From positions 342,126,583 to 342,190,582 of the forward strand of contig CM057337.1 in NCBI GenBank assembly GCA_030015575.1: a stretch of 64,000 nucleotides of DNA, in the 5' to 3' direction. Positions 48,203 to 60,100 of this stretch are shown here, one piece after another; position 1 is the first letter of the stretch, and every line of letters begins with the position of its first letter. Both the position numbers and the translations under genes were made by a program. This DNA is from Agapanthus africanus. Taxonomy: Eukaryota > Streptophyta > Magnoliopsida > Asparagales > Amaryllidaceae. The notes beneath the pieces are model-generated. The model saw only the letters and a program-made list of their open reading frames with translations. It was not told the origin of the DNA and did not search any database.

Positions 48203-48882
48203 TGTCACAACCTAAAATATTAGCTCGTGACCAGTACTTGAATCACGCCACATCTAAAGGCGTAACGGAATTCAAGTAAGCTGAAACCCAGAAATCTAAA
48301 CCTTTTTAAGAAAATAAAGGAGGTGGAGTTTTTGAAATAAAGGTATAATAAAATCAAGTGTGCTTAATGCATCGAAAGAAACATGAATGATGCAAATGAA
48401 ATTTTCTAGTTTGAAAAACATGTTTCGTCTTTTGAAAAAAAAATTGGCAGCACCTCCTTTGTATATTTTGATCCAAAACCGCAAAACATAACAAAAATAA
48501 TGGCATCCCCAAGCGGGAGATATCTCTTCGCCAAACGGCGGATCACAACCATGCAATGCGATATAAATGAGTATACGATGCCCAACGGCGAAGTTCACCA
48601 TAAAAAGATAAAGAAAAGAGCAAGATATAATCCCAAAGGGGAAAATAAAAGCCATCGCTCAAATCTCGCAACTACAAGTCTCACTAAGTCTCATCACTTA
48701 TACAAATACAACTTTTGATTGATTGATGGAGTTAACTAGATACAATATGAAATATAATACAAGAGTGGGTACGATACAAATGTCCCACCTACCAATGCAA
48801 AACACCCAAAAGAATCTGTGTCCCAGCGAATCCGCTACTGATCCAAGCGGTCAACCTGCAAGAACTGTAGCACAACGGGGGT

Positions 48883-48895
48883 GGGTTGCCAACTC
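48883..48895. promoter_or_regulatory. Conserved LTR block (element B 3' LTR)
   Basis: GGGTTGCCAACTC, one change from GAGTTGCCAACTC in the other LTR of B (57813-57825). Confidence 0.55.
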
Positions 48896-50062
48896 GTGAA
48901 TAGAAATATATCTACAAGTAGAAATCGAATAAACAATGACTCCTAGGTCAACTATATCAAAGGTAATACTATGATATCTAGGGTGACCGGGTCGTATATG
49001 TGCCAACAAGATAGTCAATATCTATATGCATGTGGATAACATCCAACAGAAATCATCAATGCATGCGGGTATGTGGATCTCGTCCACCCATAAATCAATA
49101 TCTATAAGCGTGTGCAAAATCTCCTATAGTAGAATCGGTGTATGTATGTATGTATGTATGTATGTGGATCTAGTCCACGCGTCAACCACTGACGCAACAA
49201 TATCATGCATGTACATATCATAAAAGAGTGTGCATAAAAGTATGAGGATATATATATCAACGGTGTCCCTCCCGGCACATCTAAATCATGGAACCTGAGT
49301 GCCTAGCATCGACACTCGAAAACATCATGAAAACCGTGCCCAACATCGGCTCGTAAATCCTCATATAACTCAGGCGCCGTATCCTCAGATCGGCCCTCAG
49401 GCGCCACACTCCCTGGTCAGCCCTCATATCCATCTCGCTACTCCAGTCGGTATCCTCCGGATAACCGCCGAGTCTACATACTATCACCGGTAGGTAGTAG
49501 TCCCTCTGCCAGGCTCACCGTCTACTACACAGCGATCCTTTCTCGCCCCGGGGTACCATACCGGGCCCACCATGTACCGGCAATCGGCCTCATCCACCTC
49601 CTCGAATCGGGTTTCACATGTCGCTCTCAGAACCGATAAAACACATGGTGGACGCACTGAAATATCATATCAAGAGAAACCGGGTTTTTTTTAAAACAAC
49701 ACATAATCTCTTTTGAAATATCCACGGTTCTCAAATCCAGAAATCTCATGAAAACAGCATATCTCAATGCGTACAATAATAAAGCATGATGTATGCGACA
49801 TGTAAAAAGAAATGCGAGCATATCCGTGTATCATGCAATATGGAATAGTGATATGACACATTAAGGGGAAAACCGCTCTTTTAAAATGATTCCAGTTTTT
49901 AAAATATGACTTGCTGTACCCAATTTCCCAATAAAACCAGTTATCTATATAGGTACAATATGAATATGCACAAGTATAGATGTACCATGTATGTGTGCAC
50001 AAATATGAATGTATCTATGTATATGTCATGATGCAACAACTCTACTGTGTAGTGACATGGCA

Positions 50063-50128
50063 ATTATCGATGAAGAAGTGTGTGAGCCGGCAAATATGTG
50101 TACGTGTAACATACGCATCATCGATAAT
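50063..50128 (-). promoter_or_regulatory. Conserved LTR hairpin (element B 3' LTR)
   Basis: ATTATCGATGA (50063-50073) and TCATCGATAAT (50118-50128), 11 perfect pairs. Confidence 0.65.
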
Positions 50129-50461
50129 GGTGCAGGTGTACTATCACAGGTATATGCGATGCAATAATAATATCATGAATGCTGCAAGTAAATCATCAGC
50201 TAACAGCTATAAGGTATACATAACTATCACATGTCCGAGTCGGTGAATCTATCAATCGGCATCCAGCCCAAAAACACCGCGTACGTTATAATCCATCGTA
50301 CGGCAACCTCTAGTCAAGGGTAAGGATCAATCATCAAGTCAACTCATCACGCACGGAATATCATCGTGCGGCGGCATTAAGCTAATAGGGATCCTATCAT
50401 CCTATAAGACAAATGAGGGTACGGCCTAATATCACATATGGCCTATCATCCATGATTCACA

Positions 50462-50466
<5 letters not shown>

Positions 50467-50506
<40 letters not shown>
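50467..50506. repeat. (TA)n microsatellite
   Basis: About 19 TA units here and about 11 in the other LTR (59392-59414): a length change since insertion. Confidence 0.9.
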
Positions 50507-50510
<4 letters not shown>

Positions 50511-51142
50511 ATATACCTATGTCCCAGGTCGCATCTGCAATAATCTCATATTAGGGGACCGGCAGGGTATAAATCATTTCGATCGACTCGCATCCGTATA
50601 CCATCATATCATATCATCATCTCATCATATCATCCAATTCGTCTTGTATTCTTTCATCGCATTTATGTCTCATATCATTTCAAGTTTACATAAACACGCT
50701 ATCTCTACTAAGTATAAGCATCTAATCTAACAAACACACCCGGACCATACAATCAGATTTTTAAAGAAGTGAATCGTAGGTTTGAAAACTGGGGTTACGG
50801 AGTTTTTAAAGAAAAGATATCATTTGTAAATCCGTAACATCCCTCAAGATATACATTTAAAAGATACATACGATTCTTTGGTATAGAAAAAGGTATGGTT
50901 CGGATGACGCATCTACATCGACTATCTAGTCCTACAGAACCCTAAGCGGTAATATCGCGAAATGTCATCCTAGGGTAGTAGTAGCATATCCCACTTACTA
51001 TCCTCAAGTTTCTAATACGACTACATAGCTATCTATATTCTAGCTCTAGTTTCCTAATCTAGGTTCCCTAACCATACTCTATAAATCGATTTTCCATCAG
51101 AAGTTTGCAGGGGTGCTATACGCCATCCACCCGACTTCCCCG

Positions 51143-51166
51143 GTAGATATAGATCTACTCACCTGG
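51143..51166 (-). promoter_or_regulatory. Splice-donor-like motif with short hairpin (element B)
   Basis: Sense CAGGTGAGTAGATCTATATCTAC-type sequence; same in the 5' LTR at 60051-60073. Confidence 0.5.
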
Positions 51167-52618
51167 TCTTCGCTTGCCTAAATCGATGACGCCATTCTTC
51201 TTCGTGTCAGAATCCATGCGAGGGTACCTACAATAATAACCAATCGCAATACGTATTAAAATCGACGCAGAAAACCGATACGGCGCACAGTATGCTCACA
51301 AGTTAGAACCTATAGCCTAAACGTGCAAATCAATCAAACAACCCCAGTTGTCGATGTACGAACACCCGACAACCAAATACAAATCCAAATATCAAGAAAG
51401 TGCATTTAAAAATACGGAAAACATCGCCTAAAACACACCAAAATGCTCCCAGATTTTCCCCAGATGACAATTAGCCAAAACTGCATATAGGAGGGGTCTA
51501 ATTTAGTGCAAAATGAGCCGTGGAACAAAAATGGACCCATTCCCTTCTACTCTGGCCGCAAATTGCAGTCAGAATGATTAAATATGCGGCCGTAGGTTTG
51601 AATTAGGGGCTCGGGTCTTGGTGGTAGCTTCCTAGGTTCCTGCACGACTCACTGTCAGCTCAATTTCATTTATAGTGTCCCCGGGTTGCTCCAGATTCCA
51701 AAATACCTTCACAGATCACACATTTATCCGATGTCGGGCTTCTAAATCCGTGTTTTGGGGTTTCTAAGGTCTGTTCTAGGTCACTAAGTTTAGTTAACAG
51801 CTACTAGGAATCACCCAATTCAAACCAACACTCAATTCCTCACTAGGGTTTCCCAATTTTCACTACCTCCACAATATCACATCTAAACACATATAAATAA
51901 TTAAGTAAATGGAAAACTACCCAATTAGTGAAGGGATTACCTCAAAAAGCACCCATGAATCCCCCAAGATCATCAAAACTGAATTTTTCTTGGTCCCATG
52001 TGTATAGGTTGAAGAGGGGATTAATATTTGTGAAGGGTGTGTAGGGTTTTAGAGCATGGTTGGAGATGGATCTAGGGATCTTTTGGGGAAGGTTGTGGAG
52101 TTGAGGAGATGAAGAGGAAGATGAAAAAATATGATGGGGATTAAAAATGGCAGCAGCCCCCCCCCCCTCTCTCTCACAATTCACACTTCTCTCTCTCTCC
52201 AACAGCCCACCTAACCTAATCATTATGTCTCCCTTGACTTTTTCCTTTTTCTTTTTCTTTTCTCTCTACCAAAAACCATAATATAAAGCCCAAATGAAAT
52301 GAAACATGTAATAAAATGAAACATGTCATGGTGCACTAACCATGGAAACTGTAAAAAAACGCGGATTTGGCTTAATCGCGATTAGCAGTGCACTAATCGG
52401 GTTTTTATCGAAACTGCATATAATAAATTTTAAAATTGCCAAATCCCCTAAATATATTTTTAAATGAATAAATCATTTTAATTTCTATTTATTTCATAAT
52501 TATTGGTATATATTTATACCCTTTTTCGAAAACCCCAATTTCGCAAATCGGCAGTTTTCGGGAAAAATATTATTTTACTATTAAATTCCAAAAATTTTAT
52601 ATTTTCTGAAACGTTACA

Positions 52619-52631
52619 ATCTTCCCCCCTT
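52619..52631 (-). other. Polypurine tract of element B
   Basis: Plus strand ATCTTCCCCCCTT beside the LTR, as in C. Confidence 0.85.
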
Positions 52632-53249
52632 AAACAAATTCGGTCCCCGAATTTAAATTTAAACCCCCAAAATCTAAAACATTTATATAATCAGCTTAAA
52701 ACAACGGGGCTCCGAACTCATGGAAAACACAGAAATAACACAACACATCGCGTCAAATGCGCATGAAAACGAGTAAAAACTAAAAATCGAACTGCGTCAA
52801 GCGTCACACAAATTATCGGATTTGCACGCATATCCTCGGAGTTACAATAGAGATGCAGATCTTGAAATCCACTACTGAAATCCAATACACACTAGTCAAA
52901 TACTATAATACGTGTATAGTACACATCTTTGAAAAACTCAAAATCTGAATGAAAGACATGCAAAATCTTTTCTAAATCGCCGCGTGGATGCGTAACTCAC
53001 GGCATAACCGAGGGACGCTCATTTTAAAATACTAATATATATGTCCACATATGTTTTCTTAATTATACGTTCCGTCGTTTTCAAAACATCCCAAAAGGCT
53101 TTCCTTTATAGCGTTCGTGTCGCTCACGAACACTTAAGAAAATAGCGAGACTATAGCTCCTCTTGAAAACCTTTTGGTAATCCTTTAATGCATGCAAAGT
53201 ACTCAGGTACTGTCCTCAGATCAGTCCTGTTTGGCTACTACACAAAATA
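52632..53249. other. Element B interior, 3' end; no gene
   Basis: Begins with the complement of the family's conserved pre-PPT sequence (AATTCGGTCCCCGAATTT, 52637-52654, as in A, C and F), then AT-rich sequence without a recognisable frame. Confidence 0.6.
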
Positions 53250-54300
53250 GTGCCCAACATGAAAACAAAGTGCTCAAAAGCAAAATCAGCCTCAAAAGGC
53301 GTATCCAAAAATCACATGCGTCTGGTGCGCATGGAAATCAAATCCAAATACAGGTTCCATAATACGCACAAGCAAAACTAAGTGCAACGGGTGTGCACAA
53401 AAACATCTGTCCAGTGCAACGGGTGTGCACGACAACCATACCAAGTGCATCTAAAGTGCACTAAAATCTCAATCCCATGCATCCGGTGTGCATAGAATCA
53501 CATCTCATATCATGCGCCCATCATGCGCGAAAATCCAACTCAAGTGCACATGTCCTGCACGAATGAAATCGCATCCAATATGCACGGAAGAAAATCCAAA
53601 TCAAGTGCATCCCACATGCACGGGTAAAGTCTACCTCAAGTGCATCCGATGCACGCAAAACCCAAAATCGAGCGCCTAATATGCACAAAATCCAACCAAA
53701 ACGCGTCGGGTCTGTAAAAGCATATAGTGCAGTAACATGCACGAAAATGAATGGCAAGTGCCAACGCGCACGAAAATACAAATCTGGTAAAACGAATGCT
53801 CAAGGATATAAATCGGGTGCAACCTAGGTACGGGGTATAAATCCAGTGCGACAACGCATAAATACCCGTCCGGTGCAACAAATGCAGAATGCAATCTAGT
53901 GCATAAAATACAAATACAGTGCATCCTGTGCACAAAAATACCGATCAAAAACTCAAACGCATAAACAGCAACACCGAGTACACCAAGGTGTATAAAATCG
54001 TAAACGTGTGCAACTGCGTGCACAAAACGCATATCAATGCACTACAAGCACATATACGCTATACCAAGTGCAAAAATCAAATCAAGTGCGTGCCATACGC
54101 ACAAAATCAAATCAGCCGTATGAAATCCATGAAATCATAAACATGTGATACTAAGGCACATAACCGATATCAAGTGCGATAAATATGCACAAATCAAAAA
54201 CCAATACCATGGTGTATAAAAACATATCTCAAGTGCAATAACTATGCACAAAATGTAAATACCCAGTAGGTGCAACCATGGTACACGAAATCAATATCAG
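53250..54300. repeat. Diverged short-period repeat array in B
   Basis: Dozens of degenerate units of about 25-32 bases on the plus strand of the type CAAGTGCA, 5-10 variable bases, TGCACGAAAATC. GTGCA and TGCAC can pair, so each unit is a small potential hairpin. Good units lie at 53393-53412, 53544-53562, 53608-53622, 53636-53656 and 53920-53936. No coding sense. Confidence 0.65.
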
Positions 54301-54689
54301 GAATCTCGTCATCAAAACTCAAATCCGAGTGATATAAGCGTGATACTCAGATCACAAACGCAAATCGCAACAAAGGACATCGAGGTACACCTCCTACAAT
54401 GTCGAGAAATAAATCGGTGCGCCTAGAACTGGTAGAACAAGAACATCCGCTTGCCTCCTGCTCACGGTCTGGTTTCCTCATTCTCTGGGTCCTTATCTTC
54501 TCTGTGGATTTACCAATCTCGCAATCCATCGGCTCATCGGCCCTGTCAGGTGTGCTAACGGGGACGATTCCGTCCTGGCACTTCTCTGGTCATCTCTCGG
54601 TCAATCATCCTGACCACTCATAAAGCAGCACGTCACTGGTGTCGGCCTCTGGCCCTCTTAATGCACGTGACACACCTGATCCTGGGTGC

Positions 54690-55535
54690 AAATCTCATTG
54701 CAGCAGTGTCCCGGGAGGAATCCTGCTCAAGGTCTCTTCCGATCTCGCCTATACCGAACTGTACGGAGGCTGGTACTCTTATATAATCTTTTCTCGTTTT
54801 TTTTTCTGGACATCTGCATGTGCCGCACACATTTCCTCGGAAACTGGCCATATCCAAACGCCTCTGTAAGCATATCAGGTCTCTGATCTCAATGGGGAGT
54901 AACAATAGCTCATCAGCGTCTCGCACGAACCTCTGGTTCCATTCGCCTATATCATCGTCCACTATGACGTCACGCCATGCTATCTGCGCACTGCAACTAT
55001 TCTCGGCCACGGTCAATCCGAAGTCTCTCACACGGACTCGAAGTCACGAACTCGGTATCTTCATTACTCGGTAGAAGATATCTGGCCGAACACGTCCTCG
55101 GAAACTCGTCCCAACCATCGGAGAAATACTCAATGTTCGTCCGTCCTCGATCAACTCACAACGCATCTGGGTGAGGTCTTCTATCCGAACCTGGTCAACT
55201 GTCTCGTCGACGATACCGAACGCTGGCCTTCTGGGTGTGCGCAAAATGACCACTCCTGGTCCAGGTCTTCTCGTATAGTATTCCAGAAAGGTCCTGTCGA
55301 GGTCTCTCTCAAATCTCATTTCTGCCGAATTGCCCGGAAGTTATTGTCTTTTCTATATCTGTTTCTTGTTCCGGAACGGCTGCATACTCCTCGCGACTCC
55401 TTCTGGAAGGTATATCCATATACTATGCCTCTGTACGTGTATTACATCTCTGATATCAGTGGAGTGGAACGTCACCTCATCGAATTCTCGTGCGAACTCT
55501 TTACTTCACTCGGCTCCAATGTCGACTGATTCGGA
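54690..55535 (-). repeat. Diverged internal duplication in B
   Basis: Sense stretches around 55535-55255 and 54985-54690 align through TCGCACGAGAATTCGATGAG / TCGTGCGAGACGCTGATGAG and the AGAGACCT patches, about 567 bases apart. A third, weaker unit seems to lie between them (GTTTCCGAGGA near 55097 and 54838). Minus-strand frames of 132 (54633-55031) and 91 codons (55044-55319) lie here; I recognise neither. Confidence 0.55.
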
Positions 55536-56289
55536 CTCGTCTTCTCCTGGCTGCAAGGACTGCGCTCCAATAGCTATGCTCGTATCTGGAGTCTCCCAAG
55601 CAATGTATCCCATCATAAGATATCCGAATGATGTCGAATCATCCGATCGATAGGTCAAAACCTCATAATCCCTCAAGAGATCAACATCTTGGGTATAGTT
55701 TAATAGTATCGAGTACATGCCACAGCATCAGTGATCCAGCCGTAGAAGGGCAAACCCAAGCCTCACTAATGGCGCCGTGGAACCGCCGTAAACCCTAAGG
55801 TTCAAAGGCTTTCACACGGTCATTATATCGAGTTAGGGTTTCATTCTTCTAGAGGGTCCATAGAATTTCTTCCACGTCTTTCCGAATAATTTAAACTTGG
55901 AATATGGTTTCCTGATATTCGATCGTCTCTATCGACTCTCAACGAATCTACGTGAAGTCGTCTCTACCTGGAATCAATCTATCTGATGACCTCGCATCGG
56001 GTAGCGAACGAACCACATGTCTTAGTCCATCACCCTTGGGTGGCTAGCAACCTTCCATCATATCTCTAAGTATATACTTATGCTGCAGTAGCTCCAACCT
56101 CTGGGCGATACCTCGTCATTTGCAGCAACAACTGGCTCATTCGTCTGTACACTGAACAGTGCCTCAATCCTCCAGGAAAGGCGATACATTGGCGGTCATC
56201 CCTAAATCGGTCTGCTCTAGATCCGAGTAAGACTCTCCATACTGGAAATCTTCAACTTAACTGGGCCTGCTCCGGCGCATAAATCGGAC

Positions 56290-56680
56290 GAATCACCTTC
56301 GTCTCTCAAATTGGGGTAGACTAGCTATCATCTGTCTCATATCTGCCTAGAAGCTCCGGCGATCTCAGCTCGTAAGCTCCGAAAGCGACATCCTATCAAT
56401 CTCAACAACAGCTGGGTCATCTGTCTGCACGGTAGGCGACATCAAAATCCCTGATGTATACTGTACATCAACAGTCCTCTCGCAACTGGCAGCTCTAACA
56501 ATGGCCCGAGCATCCGGTGTAAAACCAAGCACTCGCCTCTACAAGAGGTCACAATCATCAATACTAACTCGAGACATTCCCATGTCACCAGAAAACACAA
56601 TGGTTGGCCCTCGTACCAGACGAGCTCGCCCTGACCGCAACACTAGCAGCAGCTCAAACTGTGCTCAAACTATGGTGATT
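56290..56680 (-). pseudogene. gag N-terminal remnant in element B
   Basis: The sense strand reads VQTDDPAVVEIDR and then, after stops, ADMRQMIASL. In F the matching part is VQTDQPAIYTIDR then MQDFRQTMNSL, and in A MQEMRQMIGSL. Upstream, AVRASSSGTRA resembles the AEVRVCSGETS part of F. This shows that B came from the same family before its coding part was lost. Several stops; not functional. Confidence 0.6.
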
Positions 56681-56879
56681 GGTACCTCAATCGAGTATCG
56701 AAGAGAGCAGATCAACGACATGAGAGGAAACGACAAATGCAGAATGGATACATGATCATAAGAAGGAACAGCATCAATGAAGTATGATCATGGAACTAAT
56801 AGAATCGAGGATCTCCAATAGATGTATTATCATGGATACGAAGAGCATCACTGGTCTTAAAAATATGTACATCCTAAGG

Positions 56880-57116
56880 TTTCTTAAGTGAAGTATCGTA
56901 TCATAAATATGCCGCGGAACATACGTACCATACGTCACTCTACTCAAGCTACCTACTCCATCAATCAGGGTCAACCTATGAAACGAAAGTTCGGGTCTAA
57001 TACCCCCCCCCCCGTTCAAGTCTAAGTTCCGTAAGGTCAAGCCTAAGTTCCGAAATACATACCCGCCCTAGACTCCGCATAGTCAAACATAGACTCGAAC
57101 AAAGGTTAAACCTAGC
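56880..57116 (-). promoter_or_regulatory. Conserved leader of element B
   Basis: In sense, after the PBS: a GTTGACCCTGATTGATGGAG-like stretch, then TAGGTAGCTTGAGTAGAGT, then ATGTTCCGCGGCATA. A (14965-15070), C (8690-8590) and F (37990-38090) have the same string of motifs. Conservation in an element that has lost its genes suggests a cis-acting role such as RNA packaging. Confidence 0.6.
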
Positions 57117-57128
57117 GCTCTGATACCA
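57117..57128 (-). other. Primer-binding site of element B
   Basis: Sense TGGTATCAGAGC, initiator tRNA-Met type, four bases inside the LTR end. Confidence 0.9.
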
Positions 57129-57132
57129 ACTT

Positions 57133-60100
57133 TGTCACGACCTAAAATATTAGCTCATGACCAGCACTTGAATCATGCCACGTCTAAAGGCGTAACGGAA
57201 TTCAAGTAAGCTGAAACCCAGAAATCTAAACCTTTTTAAGAAAATAAAGGAGGTGGAGTTTTTGAAATAAAGGTATAATAAAATCAAGTGTGGTTAATGC
57301 ATCGAAAGAAACATGAATGATGCAAATGAAATTTTCTAGTTTGAAAAACATGTTTCGTCTTTTGAAAAAAAAATTGGCAGCACCTCCTTTGTATATTTTG
57401 ATCCAAAACCGCAAAACATAACAAGAATAATGGCATCCCCAAGCGAGAGCTTGCACTTCACCAAACGGCGGAACACAACCATGCAATGCAATTTAAATGA
57501 GTATACGACGCCCAACGGCGAAGTTCACCACAAAAAGATAAAGAAAAGAGCAAGATATAACCCCAAAGGGGAAAATAAAACCTATAGCTCAAATCACGCA
57601 ACTACAAGTCTCACTAAGTCTCATCACTTATACAAATACAACTTTTGATTGATTGATGGAGTTAACAAGATACAATATGAAATATAATACAAGAGTGGGT
57701 ACGATACAATTGTCCCACCTACCAATGCAAAACACCCAAAAGAATCTGTGTGCCAGCGAATCCGCTACTGATCCAAGCGGTCAACCTGCAAGAACTGTGG
57801 CACAACGGGGGTGAGTTGCCAACTCGTGAATAGAAATATATCTACAAGTAGAAATCAAATAAACAATGACTCCTAGGTCAACTATATCAAAGGTAATACG
57901 ATGATATCTAGGGTGACCGGGTCGTATATATGCCAACAAGGTAGTCAATATCTATATGCATGTGGATAACATCCAACAGAAATCATCAATGCATGCGGGT
58001 ATGTGGATCTCGTCCACCCATAAATCAATATCTATAAGCATGTGCAAAATCTTCGATAGTAGAATCGATGTATGTATGTATGTATGTGGATCTATTCCAC
58101 GCGTGAACCACTGACACAACAATATCATGCATGTACATATCATAAAAGAGTGTGCATAAAAGTATGAGGATATATATATCAATGGTGTCCCTCCCGACAC
58201 ATCTAAATCATGAAACCTGAGTGCCGAGCATCGACACTCGAAAACATCATGAAAACCGTGTCCAGCATCGGCACGTAAATCCTCATATAACTCAGGCGCC
58301 GTATCCTCAGATCGGCCCTCAGGCGCTCACTCCCTGGTCGGCCCTCATATCCATCTCGCTACTCCGGTCGGTATCCTCCGGATAACCGCCGAGTCTACAT
58401 ACTATCACCGGTAGGTAGTAGTCCCTTTGCCAGGCTTACCGTCTACTACACAGCGATCCGTTCTCGTCCCGGGGTACCATATCGGGCCCACCAGGTACCC
58501 GCAATCGGCCTCATCCGCCTCCTCGAATCGGGTTTCACATGTCGCTCTCAGAACTGAGAAAACACATGGTGGACGCACTGAAATATCATATCAAGAGAAA
58601 CCGGGTTTTTTTTATAAAAACAACACATAATCTCTTTTGAAATATCCACGGTTCTCAAATCCAGAAATCTCATGAAAACAGCATAGGTCAATGCGTACAA
58701 TAATAAAGCATGATGTATGCGACATGTAAAAAGAAATGCGAGCATATCCGTGTATCATGCAATATGGAATAGTGATATGACACATTAAGGGGAAAACCGC
58801 TCTTTTAAAATGATTCCAGTTTTTAAAATATGACTTGCGGTTCCCAATTTCCCAATAAAACCAGTTATCTATATAGGTACAATATGAATATGTACAAGTA
58901 TAGATGTACCATGTATGTGTGCACAAATATGAATGTATCTATGTATATGTCATGATGCAACAACTCTAGTGTGTAGTGACATGGCAATTATCGATGATGA
59001 AGTGTGTGAGCCGGCAAATATGTGTACGTGTAACATACGCATCATCGATAATGGTGCATGTGTACTATCACAGGTATATGCGATGCAATAATAATATCAT
59101 GAATGCAGTAAGTAAATCATCAGCTAACAGCTATAAGGTATACATAACTATCACATGTCCGAGTCGGTGAATCTATCATTCGGCATCCAGCCCAAAAACA
59201 CCGCGTACGTTATAATCCATCGTACGGCAACCTCTAGTCAAGGGTAAGGATCAATCATCAAGTCAACTCATCACGCACGGAATATCATCGTGCGGCGGCA
59301 TTAAGCTAATAGGGATCCTATCATCCTATAAGACAAATGAGGGTACGGCCTAATATCACATATGGCCTATCATCCATGATTCACAACATTCTATATATAT
59401 ATATATATATATATCCCTATATACCTATGTCCCAGGTCGCATCTGCAATAATCTCATATCAGGGGACCGACAGGGTATAAATCATTTCGATCGACTCGGA
59501 TCCGTATACCATCGTATCATATCATCATCTAATCATATCATCCAATTCGTCTTGTATTCTTTCATCGCATTTATGTCTCATATCATGTCAAGTTTACATA
59601 AACACGCTATCTCTACTAAGTATAAGCATCTAATCTAACAAACACACCCGAACCATACAATCAGATTTTTAAAGAAGTGAATTATAGTTTTGAAAACTGG
59701 GGTTATGGTGTTTTTAAAGAAAAGATATCATTTGTAAATCCGTAACATCCCTCAAGATATACATTTAAAAGATACATACGATTCTTTGGTATAGAAAAAG
59801 GTATGGTTCGGATGACTCATCTACATCGACTATCTAGTCCTACAGAACCCTGAGCGGTAATATCGCGAAACGTCATCCTAGGGTAGTAGTAGCATATCAC
59901 ACTTACTATCCTATAGTTTCTAATACGACTACATAGCTATCTATATTCTAACCCTAGTTTCCTAATCTAGGTTTCCTAACAATACTCTATAAATCGGTTT
60001 TCCATCAGAAGTTTGCGGGGGTGCTATACGCCATCCACCCGACTTCCCCGGTAGATATAGATCTACTCACCTGGTCTTCGCTCACCCAAATCGATGACGC

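Larger units (their letters stand above)
48203..52618 (-). repeat. Element B 3' LTR
   Basis: 4416 bp; plus strand TGTCACAACCTAAAAT to TCTGAAACGTTACA. Carries (GTAT)n at 49139-49165, a (TA)n run, the hairpin, the donor-like motif (51143-51166) and a worn copy of the GGCCGC palindrome (51550-51573). Confidence 0.93.

Noticed and set aside
50467..50506. (TA)n as a replication origin or matrix attachment site
   Set aside because: A simple microsatellite that changes length between the two LTRs; no other support.
53250..54300. CRISPR-like array
   Set aside because: Units are degenerate, with no constant repeat or uniform spacer, and sit inside a plant retrotransposon.
54633..55031. 132-codon minus-strand frame in B as a possible new gene
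   Set aside because: Adjacent duplicated units carry stops in the same place, no domain is recognisable, and C-G-rich short frames of this size are expected.
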